In this document: positions 15,751 to 24,156 of the stretch, piece by piece | How positions within the stretch are numbered: the stretch's first letter is position 1 | Layout: each line of letters begins with the position of its first letter | Source of the DNA: UBA5069 sp963773745 | GTDB taxonomy: Bacteria; Chloroflexota; Anaerolineae; Caldilineales; Caldilineaceae | Direction: 5' to 3' | Length of the DNA stretch: 64,000 nucleotides | Assembly: GCA_963773745.1 (NCBI GenBank) | Contig: CAVZCL010000004.1 | Span: 62,001-126,000 of the forward strand | Notes under the pieces: model-generated | What the model was told of the DNA's origin: nothing | Seen by the model: only the letters and a program-made list of their open reading frames with translations | Databases searched by the model: none | Translations under genes and position numbers: made by a program

Positions 15751-17091
15751 ATGGCCACCCACGCAGTCTCCGCCGCCGATGTGCCCGCCGCCACCTACGG
15801 CGCGCTTGCTGAGCGTTTCCTGGCCGACTTTCCCGAGGTCGTTGCGCGCCCGCGTACCGTGGGGCGCGAGCTGGAGATGCCGCTCGTTGCGGCCAACGGC
15901 CAGGCCGTCGATGTGCGCCGCCTGTGGGACCTGCTGCTGGCCTATGGCGACCTCAAGCCCAAGCGCGACGTGGGCAACCCCAACCTGATTGTGGAGGCGG
16001 CCGGGCGCGACGGCAGCTTTGCCATCGAAGTGGGCGTGGGCACCATGGAGATCAACACGCGCCCCTGCCAGTCGCTGTACGAGGTGCGGGCGATTGCCGA
16101 AAAGATGGTGGCGCGCCTTGTGCACGTCGCCGCGCCCTATGGCTGGGCGCCGCTGGGCTATGGCGTGCAGCCCGTTACCGCGCCCGCACTGAGCCTCATG
16201 ACCCCCAAACAGCGCTACCAGAGCCTCTATCGCGCGATGGGGGCCGAGTGGCTCTGGTATACGGTGACCGCGGCCGACCAGGTGCACGTGGCCATCTCCC
16301 GCGCCGAGGCGATTCCACTGCTCAACTTCGCCAACCTCATGGCGCCGGTCATCATCGCACTCTGCGCGAATTCGCCCGTCTATGCCAACGCGCTCAGCCC
16401 CTGGTGCAGCGGGCGCGAGGCGCAGCATGTGCTCATCCACGCCAACGAATTTCGCCACGGCATGCCGCTGCGTCCCTTCCGCGACGCGCTGGACTTTGTG
16501 GAACGCGTGTCGCAGGCCACCTACCTCATCCACCGCGAAGTGCGTGGCGAATCGGGCGCAGCGGCCGTCATCCCCAGCGCCATTCCCTTCACTGCGTACT
16601 TGCAGGAGCACGGTCCCGACTACGACGCATTCCTCTACCACGAGCACTATGTTTGGAACAGCGCACGCGCGCGCGCCAGCTACGGCACGATTGAAGTGCG
16701 CCCCGCGTGCCAGCAGCCGTGGCGCGAACACATGGCCGCCGCCGCGCTTGGCGTGGGGCTGATTGAGGCCCACGTCTCTATTCAGGCCTATGTGGAGGAG
16801 GCGCTGGGCGTTGATTACTGGGAGCAGATGCGCACCTTCCACAGGCAGAGCATTCGCAGCGGCCTGGATGCGCCGCAGCCTGCGCCGGGCTTTCTGGAGG
16901 AGGTGGCGCGCCTGGCCGCCGAAGGATTGCGCAGCCGCGGCCTGGGCGAGGAGCCGCTCATGGATGCGATCTTCGAGCGGCTGGCGCGCCGCGAGAACCC
17001 GGCGCAGCGGGCGCGCCGCATTTATCGCAGCGACGGCATGGCCAGCTTGCTCGCCGCCGTCGCCATTCGCCCGAGCATGGTGAACCGGTGA
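15751..17091 (+). CDS. GCS2-type glutamate-cysteine ligase-like protein
   Basis: The 446-residue protein has the N-terminal RTVGRELEMPLV block and VGVGTMEINTRPCQSLYEV, which match the Glu-rich ATP/Mg site of the GCS2 (plant/alphaproteobacterial) glutamate-cysteine ligase and carboxylate-amine ligase superfamily. A later YGTIEVRPACQQPWREHM segment corresponds to the conserved Arg/Glu region. No gshB is nearby, so glutathione, ergothioneine-type gamma-glutamylcysteine or another gamma-glutamyl product are all possible. It follows the HAD gene by six bases. Confidence 0.65.
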   Translation: MATHAVSAADVPAATYGALAERFLADFPEVVARPRTVGRELEMPLVAANGQAVDVRRLWDLLLAYGDLKPKRDVGNPNLIVEAAGRDGSFAIEVGVGTMEINTRPCQSLYEVRAIAEKMVARLVHVAAPYGWAPLGYGVQPVTAPALSLMTPKQRYQSLYRAMGAEWLWYTVTAADQVHVAISRAEAIPLLNFANLMAPVIIALCANSPVYANALSPWCSGREAQHVLIHANEFRHGMPLRPFRDALDFVERVSQATYLIHREVRGESGAAAVIPSAIPFTAYLQEHGPDYDAFLYHEHYVWNSARARASYGTIEVRPACQQPWREHMAAAALGVGLIEAHVSIQAYVEEALGVDYWEQMRTFHRQSIRSGLDAPQPAPGFLEEVARLAAEGLRSRGLGEEPLMDAIFERLARRENPAQRARRIYRSDGMASLLAAVAIRPSMVNR

Positions 17092-17152
17092 GCAACAGAA
17101 GCTCTGTGCCTTTGTGTCGCTGTGTTTTTGTTCGGCTTTCGCTGTTCTGTTG

Positions 17153-18124
17153 TTAGGCGGGCGGGAAGAAGAGCGGCACAAAGGCATAGGCCGCCAACGT
17201 AAAGAGCGTGCCCAGCGTCAGCGTGTTGACAACGTAATTGGCGTCCGCCTCGGAGCGCTCGGGGTGGGCGCTGTCGGGGCGCATGAAGATGGGAATCACG
17301 AAGGGGCCGGGCAGCAGCACCATCGTGAGCACGGCCGCCTGGAAGACGCTGTCCAGCCCCAGCCAACGGCCGACCACAAGCCATGCAAAGAGCGCACCCG
17401 CCGGCAGCCAGATGAGCAGCCGCAGCGCCGCCGTCAGCGCAGGGGCACGCAGCGCCCCCGGCCGCAGGGCCAGCTCGTAGCCAATGACAAACGCCACCAG
17501 CGGCGTTGTGATTGCCCCCACCAGTCGCACCGCCTCCAGCACGCCGTCGAGCAGTGGGCTGGCCGCAAAGAGCGCCGTTAGCCCGATCGCCTGAAAGAGC
17601 AGCCCGCCGACAATGGCCACAATTACCGGCGTGCGCACAAAGCCCAGCAGCGTCGCACCGAAGGACGTTGGCCCGTGGGGATTTGCCATGCGTGCCAGCC
17701 CGGGCACGAGCACGAAGAAGACAAAGAGCACCTGCCCCAGATCAACGATGCCGAACTTGTAGATGTTCTCTGCGCCATAGACCGCGCCAAAGATGGCATA
17801 GCCCATCATCCCCGCCTCAAAGCCCGTAAGCAGCGAGGGGAAGTAGGCGGAATCCACACCCACGCGCAGGCCCAGCGGGCGCGCCAGCAGCAGCACCAGC
17901 AGACATGCGCCAAAGACGGCCGCCACAATCAGCAGATAGGCGGGCTGAATCTGCACCGTGCTGAAGGCCAGAAAGAGCGCGGCCGGCAGCGTCACGTTGA
18001 CGATCATCTTCTTCAGGTCGGCCACTGTGGCCGGGCCGAAGAAGGCCAGCTTGCGCAGCAGCACGCCGGTAAGGATGAGCAGGAAGACAGGCAGGACTTT
18101 GGCCACAGCGCCAAGAAACAGCAT
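17153..18124 (-). CDS. AEC (auxin efflux carrier) family transporter
   Basis: The 323-residue integral membrane protein has about ten transmembrane helices in the AEC layout: LPVFLLILTGVLLRKLAFFG at the start, an N-terminal five-helix bundle with PAALFLAFSTVQI, a central hydrophilic loop, then a second bundle containing IGYELALRPG and MVLLPGPFVIPIFM. AEC proteins move small carboxylates or organic acids. The start at 18124 is preceded by GGAAAG and gives a normal N-terminus; an ATG at 18175 adds 17 polar residues and overlaps a TACAAT box that may be this gene's -10. Confidence 0.8.
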   Translation of the reverse strand: MLFLGAVAKVLPVFLLILTGVLLRKLAFFGPATVADLKKMIVNVTLPAALFLAFSTVQIQPAYLLIVAAVFGACLLVLLLARPLGLRVGVDSAYFPSLLTGFEAGMMGYAIFGAVYGAENIYKFGIVDLGQVLFVFFVLVPGLARMANPHGPTSFGATLLGFVRTPVIVAIVGGLLFQAIGLTALFAASPLLDGVLEAVRLVGAITTPLVAFVIGYELALRPGALRAPALTAALRLLIWLPAGALFAWLVVGRWLGLDSVFQAAVLTMVLLPGPFVIPIFMRPDSAHPERSEADANYVVNTLTLGTLFTLAAYAFVPLFFPPA

Positions 18125-18220
18125 GGGGGAATCACTTTCCAGCAGGGCATTGATGGTTGATCGAGGTTTCTCCATTGTACCGCAGGCAGGCGTACGGCGT
18201 GCGCGCGCCCGATCCGCCGT

Positions 18221-18314
18221 CGTAGCGGGGGGCTTCCAGCCCTCCGGCTTTGGTTTCCCGCGGACTTGGTTTCGCGCGCAACAAAGGCCGGAGGGCTGGA
18301 AGCCCCCCGCTACG
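18221..18314. repeat. 28-bp-arm palindrome, 'cgtagcggggggcttccagc' family
   Basis: Arms 18221-18248 and 18287-18314 are exact complements with a 38-bp spacer. The element lies between two divergent genes, AEC (-) and the CapD-like gene (+), so it is not simply a terminator. Confidence 0.85.
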
Positions 18315-18372
18315 AAGACTCACGCAAGCCCAATTTTGCCCCTCACATCTTCGCTTGCACCGCGCCGCGTGG

Positions 18373-18378
18373 TATAGT
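18373..18378 (+). promoter_or_regulatory. TATAGT -10 box, leaderless geometry
   Basis: TATAGT ends six bases before the in-frame GTG at 18385, the third case of this spacing in the window. It supports the GTG over the ATG at 18445. Confidence 0.45.
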
Positions 18379-18384
18379 GCAGGA

Positions 18385-19002
18385 GTGAAACCAGAAGCTC
18401 AAACCCAATCCAAAGCCGTCCCGCTGCCCGTGCGCCCTCGCTCCATGGCCACCAGCGTCCGCATGCGCTACCTCATGCTGGTGGACCTTGCCTGCATCGA
18501 AATCGCCATTGTCATGGCCTTCGTCATCCGCTACGAAGCGCTCATCAATATTTGGCCCTACCTCGAACGCAACTGGACGCTCTTCATCGTTGCGCCCCTT
18601 ATCTATCTGCCCGTCTATTACGCCTTCCAGCTCTACTATCGGCTATGGCGCTATGCCAGCATTCGCGAACTGGTGATGATCACCAGCGCATCGATTGTGG
18701 CATCGGTGCTGCTCTTTGTTGTCAACTTCGGTTTGCTGCCGCTGCTGGGCATTGTGCACATGACCTCGCGCTCCGTCTGGTTGCTTACGGGCATTCTGGC
18801 GTGGGCATTCCTGGGGGCCACGCGCTTCCTGCTTCGCTTGCTGCAGGAGCGCTACCGCCCGCAGGATCTGGAGCGCACCGGCGCATTTGTGGGCCGGCCA
18901 TCACGCGTGCTCATTGCCGGCGCGGGTGATGCCGGCGCGATGATTCTCGCGCGAGATGATGAGCAACCCGTCGCTCGGCTACAAGGTCATCGGCCTGATT
19001 GA
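18385..19002 (+). CDS. CapD/PglF-type NDP-sugar 4,6-dehydratase, membrane part (frameshifted)
   Basis: This N-terminal piece has four transmembrane helices (MLVDLACIEIAIVMAFVIRY; FIVAPLIYLPVYYAFQLYY; two more) and the first Rossmann motif PSRVLIAGAGDAGAMIL. The frame breaks near 18950 in the palindromic ctcgcgcgag; removing one G gives MILREMMSNPSLGYKVIG, which matches the family and joins the next piece. The GTG start agrees with the -10 box. Confidence 0.82.
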   Translation: MKPEAQTQSKAVPLPVRPRSMATSVRMRYLMLVDLACIEIAIVMAFVIRYEALINIWPYLERNWTLFIVAPLIYLPVYYAFQLYYRLWRYASIRELVMITSASIVASVLLFVVNFGLLPLLGIVHMTSRSVWLLTGILAWAFLGATRFLLRLLQERYRPQDLERTGAFVGRPSRVLIAGAGDAGAMILARDDEQPVARLQGHRPD

Positions 19003-20410
19003 TGATGACCCGAGCAAGCGCCGCTACAGCATCTATGGCGTCTCGGTTCTGGGTGGCCGCAGCGACATTTCCGCGATCGTTGAAAAGCATGGCGTCGAAG
19101 AGGTGATCATCGCCATGCCCACCGCACCGGGCGTGGAGATTCGCGCGATTGTGCGTATTTGCGAGGATGCGGGCATCCAGCCGCGCACCATTCCGGGCAT
19201 CTACGAACTGCTCGACGGCACGGTGGGGCTGAGCCAACTGCGCAATGTGGAGATTGAGGACCTGCTGCGGCGCGAGCCGGTGAAGACCGACTTTGCCGCT
19301 GTGCAGGCACTGCTCAAGGGCAAGCGCGTGCTTGTCACAGGCGGCGGTGGCTCCATTGGCAGCGAGCTTTGCCGGCAGATTCTGCGCTGCCAGCCTGAGG
19401 GCATCTACCTGATTGGCCACGGCGAAAACTCGATCTTCGAGATTCAGAACGAACTGCTGCGTGAGGCCGCCAAGCTGGCGCGCAACGAGACGCCCACGCA
19501 GGTGCATGCCTACATCGCCGACACTCGCTTTGCCGAGCGCATACTGCGCCTCTTCCGGCAGATTCGCCCCGACATCGTCTTCCATGCCGCTGCACACAAG
19601 CATGTGCCGCTTATGGAGGCGAACCCCGCTGAAGCGATTACCAACAACGTGCTGGGCACACGCAACGTCCTCAACGCTTCGCTGGCCTGCAACGTGGGCC
19701 GCTTCGTCATGATCTCCACCGACAAGGCCGTCAACCCCACCAGCGTCATGGGGGCCAGCAAGCGTACGGCTGAACTGCTGGTGCACAATGCCGCCACAAG
19801 CAGCCAGCGCCCCTATGTGGCCGTGCGTTTTGGCAATGTGCTGGGCAGCCGCGGCAGCGTGGTGCTCACTTTCAAGCGGCAGATTGCGGCCGGCGGCCCC
19901 GTCACCGTAACCCACCCGGACGTCAAGCGCTACTTCATGACGATTCCCGAGGCGGTGCAGCTGGTGCTCCAATCCAGCGTGCTGGGCCATGGTGGTGAGG
20001 TCTTCCTGCTCGACATGGGCGAGCCCGTGCGCATTGTGGACCTGGCCGAAGATCTCATCAGGCTCAGTGGCCTGGAGGTGGGGCGCGACGTTGCCATCGA
20101 GTACACGGGCATGCGCCCGGGCGAGAAGCTCTTTGAGGAGCTCTTCACAACGGGCGAGGAGTACACGCGCACGGAGCACCAGAAGATCTTCATTGCGGCC
20201 AACGCCAGCACCTTTGTCCCCGAATCGCTGGATGCGTCGATCCGTGCACTGGAGCAAGCGGCCGAGGACAACGATCGCGAGGCTATCGTGCGCAACCTCC
20301 AGCACCTGATTCCCGAGTACACGCCAGAGACAATGGCGCGCGCCCAGGATGCCGCGCCAAAGGCAGCGCCCAGCAAGGCGACATCAACGCTGAACCCCGC
20401 TGCAAACTAA
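18956..20410 (+). CDS. CapD/PglF-type NDP-sugar 4,6-dehydratase, catalytic part (frameshifted)
   Basis: It begins with LGYKVIGLIDDDPSKRR and continues through a second Rossmann domain: GKRVLVTGGGGSIGSELCRQ, HAAAHKHVPLME, and ISTDKAVNPTSVMGASKR. The last has Met in place of the usual Tyr of SDR enzymes, which is normal for the FlaA1/PglF/WbpM group. These membrane enzymes make 4-keto-6-deoxy-UDP-GlcNAc-type intermediates for glycan or surface polysaccharide synthesis. The O-antigen-ligase-like gene and phosphohexomutase downstream fit that role. Confidence 0.88.
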   Translation: MMSNPSLGYKVIGLIDDDPSKRRYSIYGVSVLGGRSDISAIVEKHGVEEVIIAMPTAPGVEIRAIVRICEDAGIQPRTIPGIYELLDGTVGLSQLRNVEIEDLLRREPVKTDFAAVQALLKGKRVLVTGGGGSIGSELCRQILRCQPEGIYLIGHGENSIFEIQNELLREAAKLARNETPTQVHAYIADTRFAERILRLFRQIRPDIVFHAAAHKHVPLMEANPAEAITNNVLGTRNVLNASLACNVGRFVMISTDKAVNPTSVMGASKRTAELLVHNAATSSQRPYVAVRFGNVLGSRGSVVLTFKRQIAAGGPVTVTHPDVKRYFMTIPEAVQLVLQSSVLGHGGEVFLLDMGEPVRIVDLAEDLIRLSGLEVGRDVAIEYTGMRPGEKLFEELFTTGEEYTRTEHQKIFIAANASTFVPESLDASIRALEQAAEDNDREAIVRNLQHLIPEYTPETMARAQDAAPKAAPSKATSTLNPAAN

Positions 20411-20440
20411 CACACTGGATCCGACGCAGAGGCGCGCGGC

Positions 20441-20528
20441 GTTGTTCGTAGCGGCTGCTTCAGCTGCCGAAAGTCAGGAACGCGGCGCGTCCTCGAGAAC
20501 GGCAGCTAAAGCAGCCGCTACGAACAAC
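20441..20528. repeat. 29-bp-arm palindrome with cctcgagaacggc core
   Basis: Arms gttgttcgtagcggctgctt... (20441-20469) and 20500-20528 match with one mismatch in 29. The central gcgcgtcctcgagaacggc is shared almost exactly with 3440-3506, 44490-44550 (inverted) and 56691-56769. Confidence 0.88.
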
Positions 20529-20579
20529 GGAACGCCGCTACCGCGCCTCTGCGCCACTCTGCGTCACGGTTCATCGCCC

Positions 20580-21893
20580 ATGGCCGCGCCGATCCCGCCC
20601 TTGCCATCAATTGAGAAGCCCGCGCAGGCAGCGTCAACGGGGCTTGGCACGCGCGTGCTTGCGCTGGAGCCGCTCTGGCTGCTGCTGCTGACGCCGCTGC
20701 TGCTGCTGCCCGGCCTGCTGGTGCCACCCGCCAACCAGTGGATTGTGGTGCTGGCCGCGCTGCTCTTTTGGCCGCTGCGCCTGCTGCTGCAGGGGTATGT
20801 GACGCCACGCACGCCCGTGCGCCTCTCCGTTGGCCTGCTGCTGCTCTGCTTCCCCGTTGCTATTTGGGCCGCGGTGGACAAGACGCGCGCCTGGGAGACG
20901 GCGGGCTATGTGCTGCTGGGCGTGGCATGGGCCAACGCGCTCATCAACTGGCCGCCCACCCAGCGCCGCCCCGAGTGGATTGCGTGGCTGCTGCTGCTCA
21001 TGGGGGCCGGTCTCTCACTGCTGGGGCCGGTGATCCTGAGCGAAGCCGGAACAACGCTCGCGCCCTTTGTCGCGCTGCAGCGCGCCACCGCGCCCTTTGT
21101 GGGTGCGCTGGGCGAGACCATCAACGCAAACATCCTTGCCCAGGCGCTGCTCACCAGCCTGCCGCTGGCCGCGGGGCTGGCCCTCTTTGGCGGTTGGACG
21201 GCGCGCCGCTGGCCGCGTCCCTTGCTTGCGCTGCTCGTGGTCTGGATGCTGCTCGTCATCTACATCACACAGAGCCGCGGTGTCTGGCTGGCGGTGGCCG
21301 TGATGACGCCGCTACTGCTCACGCTGCGCTGGCCGCGCCTGGCCTGGCTGGCGCCTGTGCTGGCAGCCGCAGCCGTGGCGCTCTTCATTTGGCAGGGGCC
21401 GCAACTGCTCGAGGGGCTGACCGCCGGCTCGGCCACCAGCGGCATTGAGGAGCGCGTTGAGATCTGGCAGCGCGCCCTCTACGCCATGCACGATTTCTCC
21501 TTCACAGGGCTGGGGCTGGGCAACTTCGACCGTGTTGTGCCGCTCCTTTACCCCTATCTGCTGATCCCCCCAACTGTCTCCATCCCCGATGCGCACAACT
21601 TGCTGCTGCAGGTGGGCGCAGATTTGGGCATCCCGGGCTTGATTTTCTTCATTGCCTTTGCGCTGGGGCTGATTGTAATGGCGGGAGGCGTCGTGCGCCG
21701 CAGCCGTGGGCAGCCGCTACGCCGCGCGCTGGGGGCAGGCGCATTAACGGCGCTGATCGGCATCCAGTTGGCGGGGCTCTTCGGTGCGGTCAACTGGAGC
21801 GTCAAGCCCACGGTGATGGCGTGGCTGCTCTTCGCGCTCGTGGTGCTGCTGCACCGTGCGGTGTTTGATCCCTTTGACAAGAACGAAAACTGA
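20580..21893 (+). CDS. O-antigen ligase-like membrane protein (Wzy_C family)
   Basis: The 437-residue protein has ten to twelve hydrophobic helices. Its large periplasmic-type loop region contains GIEERVEIWQRALYAM and IPDAHNLLLQVGADLGIPGL; the Asp-Ala-His-Asn motif is the conserved active region of the O-antigen ligase/polymerase (Wzy_C) family. It probably joins or polymerises lipid-linked glycans at the cell surface, consistent with the dehydratase upstream. The ATG at 20580 is the first after the palindrome; no clear RBS. The last codons and the TGA stop lie inside the next palindrome. Confidence 0.8.
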   Translation: MAAPIPPLPSIEKPAQAASTGLGTRVLALEPLWLLLLTPLLLLPGLLVPPANQWIVVLAALLFWPLRLLLQGYVTPRTPVRLSVGLLLLCFPVAIWAAVDKTRAWETAGYVLLGVAWANALINWPPTQRRPEWIAWLLLLMGAGLSLLGPVILSEAGTTLAPFVALQRATAPFVGALGETINANILAQALLTSLPLAAGLALFGGWTARRWPRPLLALLVVWMLLVIYITQSRGVWLAVAVMTPLLLTLRWPRLAWLAPVLAAAAVALFIWQGPQLLEGLTAGSATSGIEERVEIWQRALYAMHDFSFTGLGLGNFDRVVPLLYPYLLIPPTVSIPDAHNLLLQVGADLGIPGLIFFIAFALGLIVMAGGVVRRSRGQPLRRALGAGALTALIGIQLAGLFGAVNWSVKPTVMAWLLFALVVLLHRAVFDPFDKNEN

Positions 21894-21967
21894 AGATGCA
21901 TAGTTGACTCTTGCGCATTGACGGCTGCCGTCAATGCGCAAGAGTCAACTATGCATCTTCAGTTTTC
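21885..21967. repeat. Perfect 83-bp palindrome (41-bp arms, 1-nt centre)
   Basis: Positions 21885-21925 and 21927-21967 are exact reverse complements around a single T at 21926. The left arm overlaps the last codons and stop codon (TGA 21891-21893) of the O-antigen-ligase-like gene. No loop longer than one base separates the arms, so the DNA could extrude as a cruciform. Confidence 0.93.
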
Positions 21968-22100
21968 CGTCAGTGATAGTTGCAACCCAACGCCTCTCCA
22001 TGCCGCTCTCTGCCGGCGCGGGGTGTATACTGGGCGGTGGCAGCGTTGCCCTCGAGCGCATGCTGCCCCGCAACAGTGCGCAGCAAGGAAAGACTTTCGC

Positions 22101-23600
22101 ATGGCAATTACCTTTGGCACCGACGGCTGGCGCGCCGTCATTAGTGACGACTTCACCTTTGCCAACGTGCGCCACGTGGCACAGGCCATTGCCGAAAAGG
22201 CGCTGGCCGATTGCGCCCGACAAAACGGCCCACCGGACGGCGCACACGCGCTTAGGTACGTGGTCGGCTATGACACACGCTTCCTCTCCGACCGCTACGC
22301 CATGGCTGTGGCCGAGGTGCTGGCGGGCAACGGCATCAGCGTCTGGCTCACACAGGGCGACAGCCCCACGCCCGTCACCTCCTACGCGATTGTGGACAAG
22401 CAGGCCGACGGTGGCGTCATGATCACCGCCAGCCACAATCCGCCACGCTACAACGGCATCAAGCTCAAGGCAGCCTTTGGCGGCTCGGCCAGCCCGGGCG
22501 ATTGCAAGGATGTAGAGCGACGCATTGCCGCCAACCTTGCCGCCGGGCAGGGGCCCATTGTGCTTGAACGTGAAGCAGCCGTGAACAAGGGGCTGATTAC
22601 CTACTTCGACCCGCTTCCTGCCTACGGGATGCAGGTGCGTCGCCTCATCGACTTCGAGGCGATCCGCCGCGCCCGCCTTAGCGTGGCGGTCGATGCGATG
22701 TACGGCGCAGGGCGCATCTATCTGCGCCGCCTGCTGGAAGAAGCCGGCTGCACCGTCACCGAGCTGCGCGGCGAAATGAACCCGGGCTTCAACGGCATTC
22801 ACCCCGAGCCAATCGCGCGCCATCTGCAGCCGCTCATCGACGAGATGGTCGCCGGCAGCTACCAGATTGGCCTTGCCACCGATGGCGACGCCGACCGCAT
22901 TGGTGCAGTTGATCCCACTGGCCGCTTCATCGATCCCCACCGCATTATGGCGCTGGCCGTGGAATACCTGGTCCACAATCGCGGGCAACGGGGCAGCGTG
23001 GTCAAGACCGTCAGCAGCACGCAGATGCTCAACCGGCTGGCGGCGCGCTATGATTTGCCCATTCACGAAACGCCCGTTGGCTTCAACCACATTTGCGACT
23101 ACATACGCAGCGAAGCGGTGCTGCTGGGCGGCGAGGAGAGCGGCGGCATCAGCATCCTCGGCCACATTCCCGAAGGTGACGGCCTTCTCATGGGGTTGCT
23201 CCTGACCGAGATGGTGGCTGTGCGCGGCAAATCGCTGGCCGACCTGCTCTGCGAATTGACCGACGCAGCGGACGTGGGTCCCTTTGCCTATGCCCGCAGT
23301 GACCAGCCGGTGCGCCCCTTCAAGAAGGCGGAACTTGTTGCCGGTCTCATGGCCGACCCGCCTGCCATGCTCGCCGGTGTACCCATTGTGCAAATCAACG
23401 CCATGGACGGCGTGAAGTATATCCTTGCGGACAATGGCTGGCTGCTGATTCGCCCCAGCGGCACCGAGCCGGTGCTGCGCATCTATGCCGAAAGCCGCGA
23501 CGACAGCGCCGTGGCGCAACTGCTTATCGAAGGCGCGGCGCTGGCCACCAGCCAAATTGACAGGCTCTACGCTGCCAACGGCGCGCGTGTGCCGGCATAA
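22101..23600 (+). CDS. Phosphoglucomutase/phosphomannomutase family protein
   Basis: The 499-residue alpha-D-phosphohexomutase has all four family motifs: phosphoserine loop MITASHNPPRYNG (Ser about 111), metal loop ATDGDADRIG (about 261), sugar loop GGEESGG and phosphate loop RPSGTEPVLR. It interconverts hexose 1- and 6-phosphates for nucleotide-sugar supply, matching its position next to polysaccharide genes. GTDGWR near the N-terminus is typical of this bacterial subgroup. The ATG at 22101 follows AAGGAA; the longer frame upstream runs into the palindrome and is not used. Confidence 0.9.
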   Translation: MAITFGTDGWRAVISDDFTFANVRHVAQAIAEKALADCARQNGPPDGAHALRYVVGYDTRFLSDRYAMAVAEVLAGNGISVWLTQGDSPTPVTSYAIVDKQADGGVMITASHNPPRYNGIKLKAAFGGSASPGDCKDVERRIAANLAAGQGPIVLEREAAVNKGLITYFDPLPAYGMQVRRLIDFEAIRRARLSVAVDAMYGAGRIYLRRLLEEAGCTVTELRGEMNPGFNGIHPEPIARHLQPLIDEMVAGSYQIGLATDGDADRIGAVDPTGRFIDPHRIMALAVEYLVHNRGQRGSVVKTVSSTQMLNRLAARYDLPIHETPVGFNHICDYIRSEAVLLGGEESGGISILGHIPEGDGLLMGLLLTEMVAVRGKSLADLLCELTDAADVGPFAYARSDQPVRPFKKAELVAGLMADPPAMLAGVPIVQINAMDGVKYILADNGWLLIRPSGTEPVLRIYAESRDDSAVAQLLIEGAALATSQIDRLYAANGARVPA

Positions 23601-23645
23601 CAGAGAGCTGATAGAGCCGCTGCAGCAGTGCTTTACCGCAATTGC

Positions 23646-23682
23646 AAAAGACGCCGGCCCCGTGCAGGGGCCGGCGTCTTTT
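23646..23682. terminator. Bidirectional rho-independent terminator
   Basis: Stem aaaagacgccggcccc / ggggccggcgtctttt with a five-base loop and flanking A and T tracts. It lies between the convergent phosphohexomutase (+) and GlsB-like (-) genes. Confidence 0.85.
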
Positions 23683-23717
23683 GTGTTCCCCATTGAACAA
23701 GGGCAATTCTGGAGCTT

Positions 23718-23996
23718 TTAGCCCCGCCCCACTCGATCGCCTGGCGTCAGCAGGCGCAAGATAAAGATCACGACAATCGCACCCACGATGGCCACCAGCA
23801 GGCTGTACCAGTTAAGAATGCTATCACCTGTCGGTGCGGCGCCAAAGAAGCCGAAGATCCATCCGCCGACTACGGCGCCCACAATGCCGGCGATGATATC
23901 CATAAGCAACCCCTGCGACCGGTTGCTCCCCATGATGAGGCTGGCAAGCCATCCTGCAACTGCACCCAAAATGATCCATGCAATCCAATCCCACAT
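23718..23996 (-). CDS. GlsB/YeaQ/YmgE-family small membrane protein
   Basis: The 92-residue product has three hydrophobic segments with the Gly-rich pattern of this family: WIILGAVAGWLASLIMG, IIAGIVGAVVGGWIFG, and a C-terminal VAIVGAIVVIFILRLL. These transglycosylase-associated proteins are linked to envelope stress in some bacteria, with no proven enzymatic role. Single gene with a purine-rich leader. Confidence 0.88.
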   Translation of the reverse strand: MWDWIAWIILGAVAGWLASLIMGSNRSQGLLMDIIAGIVGAVVGGWIFGFFGAAPTGDSILNWYSLLVAIVGAIVVIFILRLLTPGDRVGRG

Positions 23997-24156
23997 ACTC
24001 TGTTCTCCTTCGTGCTCATGTGCGATGTGTGCGGTGACGTGTTGGCCTGAATTGAATCCTGCGACCTACGCAAACGGACCCTACAGAAACAACAATCTTC
24101 CAATGAAACACAAGTACGGGCGATTTTGTTCCGCCCGCATGGGGAACGCCAAAAGT

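Noticed and set aside
14893..17187. Open frame of 764 codons on the minus strand opposite the HAD and GCS2-type genes
   Set aside because: Both plus-strand genes are well supported; the antisense translation resembles no protein and begins within a palindrome.
21945..23693. Open frame of 582 codons antisense to the phosphohexomutase
   Set aside because: The plus-strand gene has all four family motifs; the antisense frame crosses a terminator.
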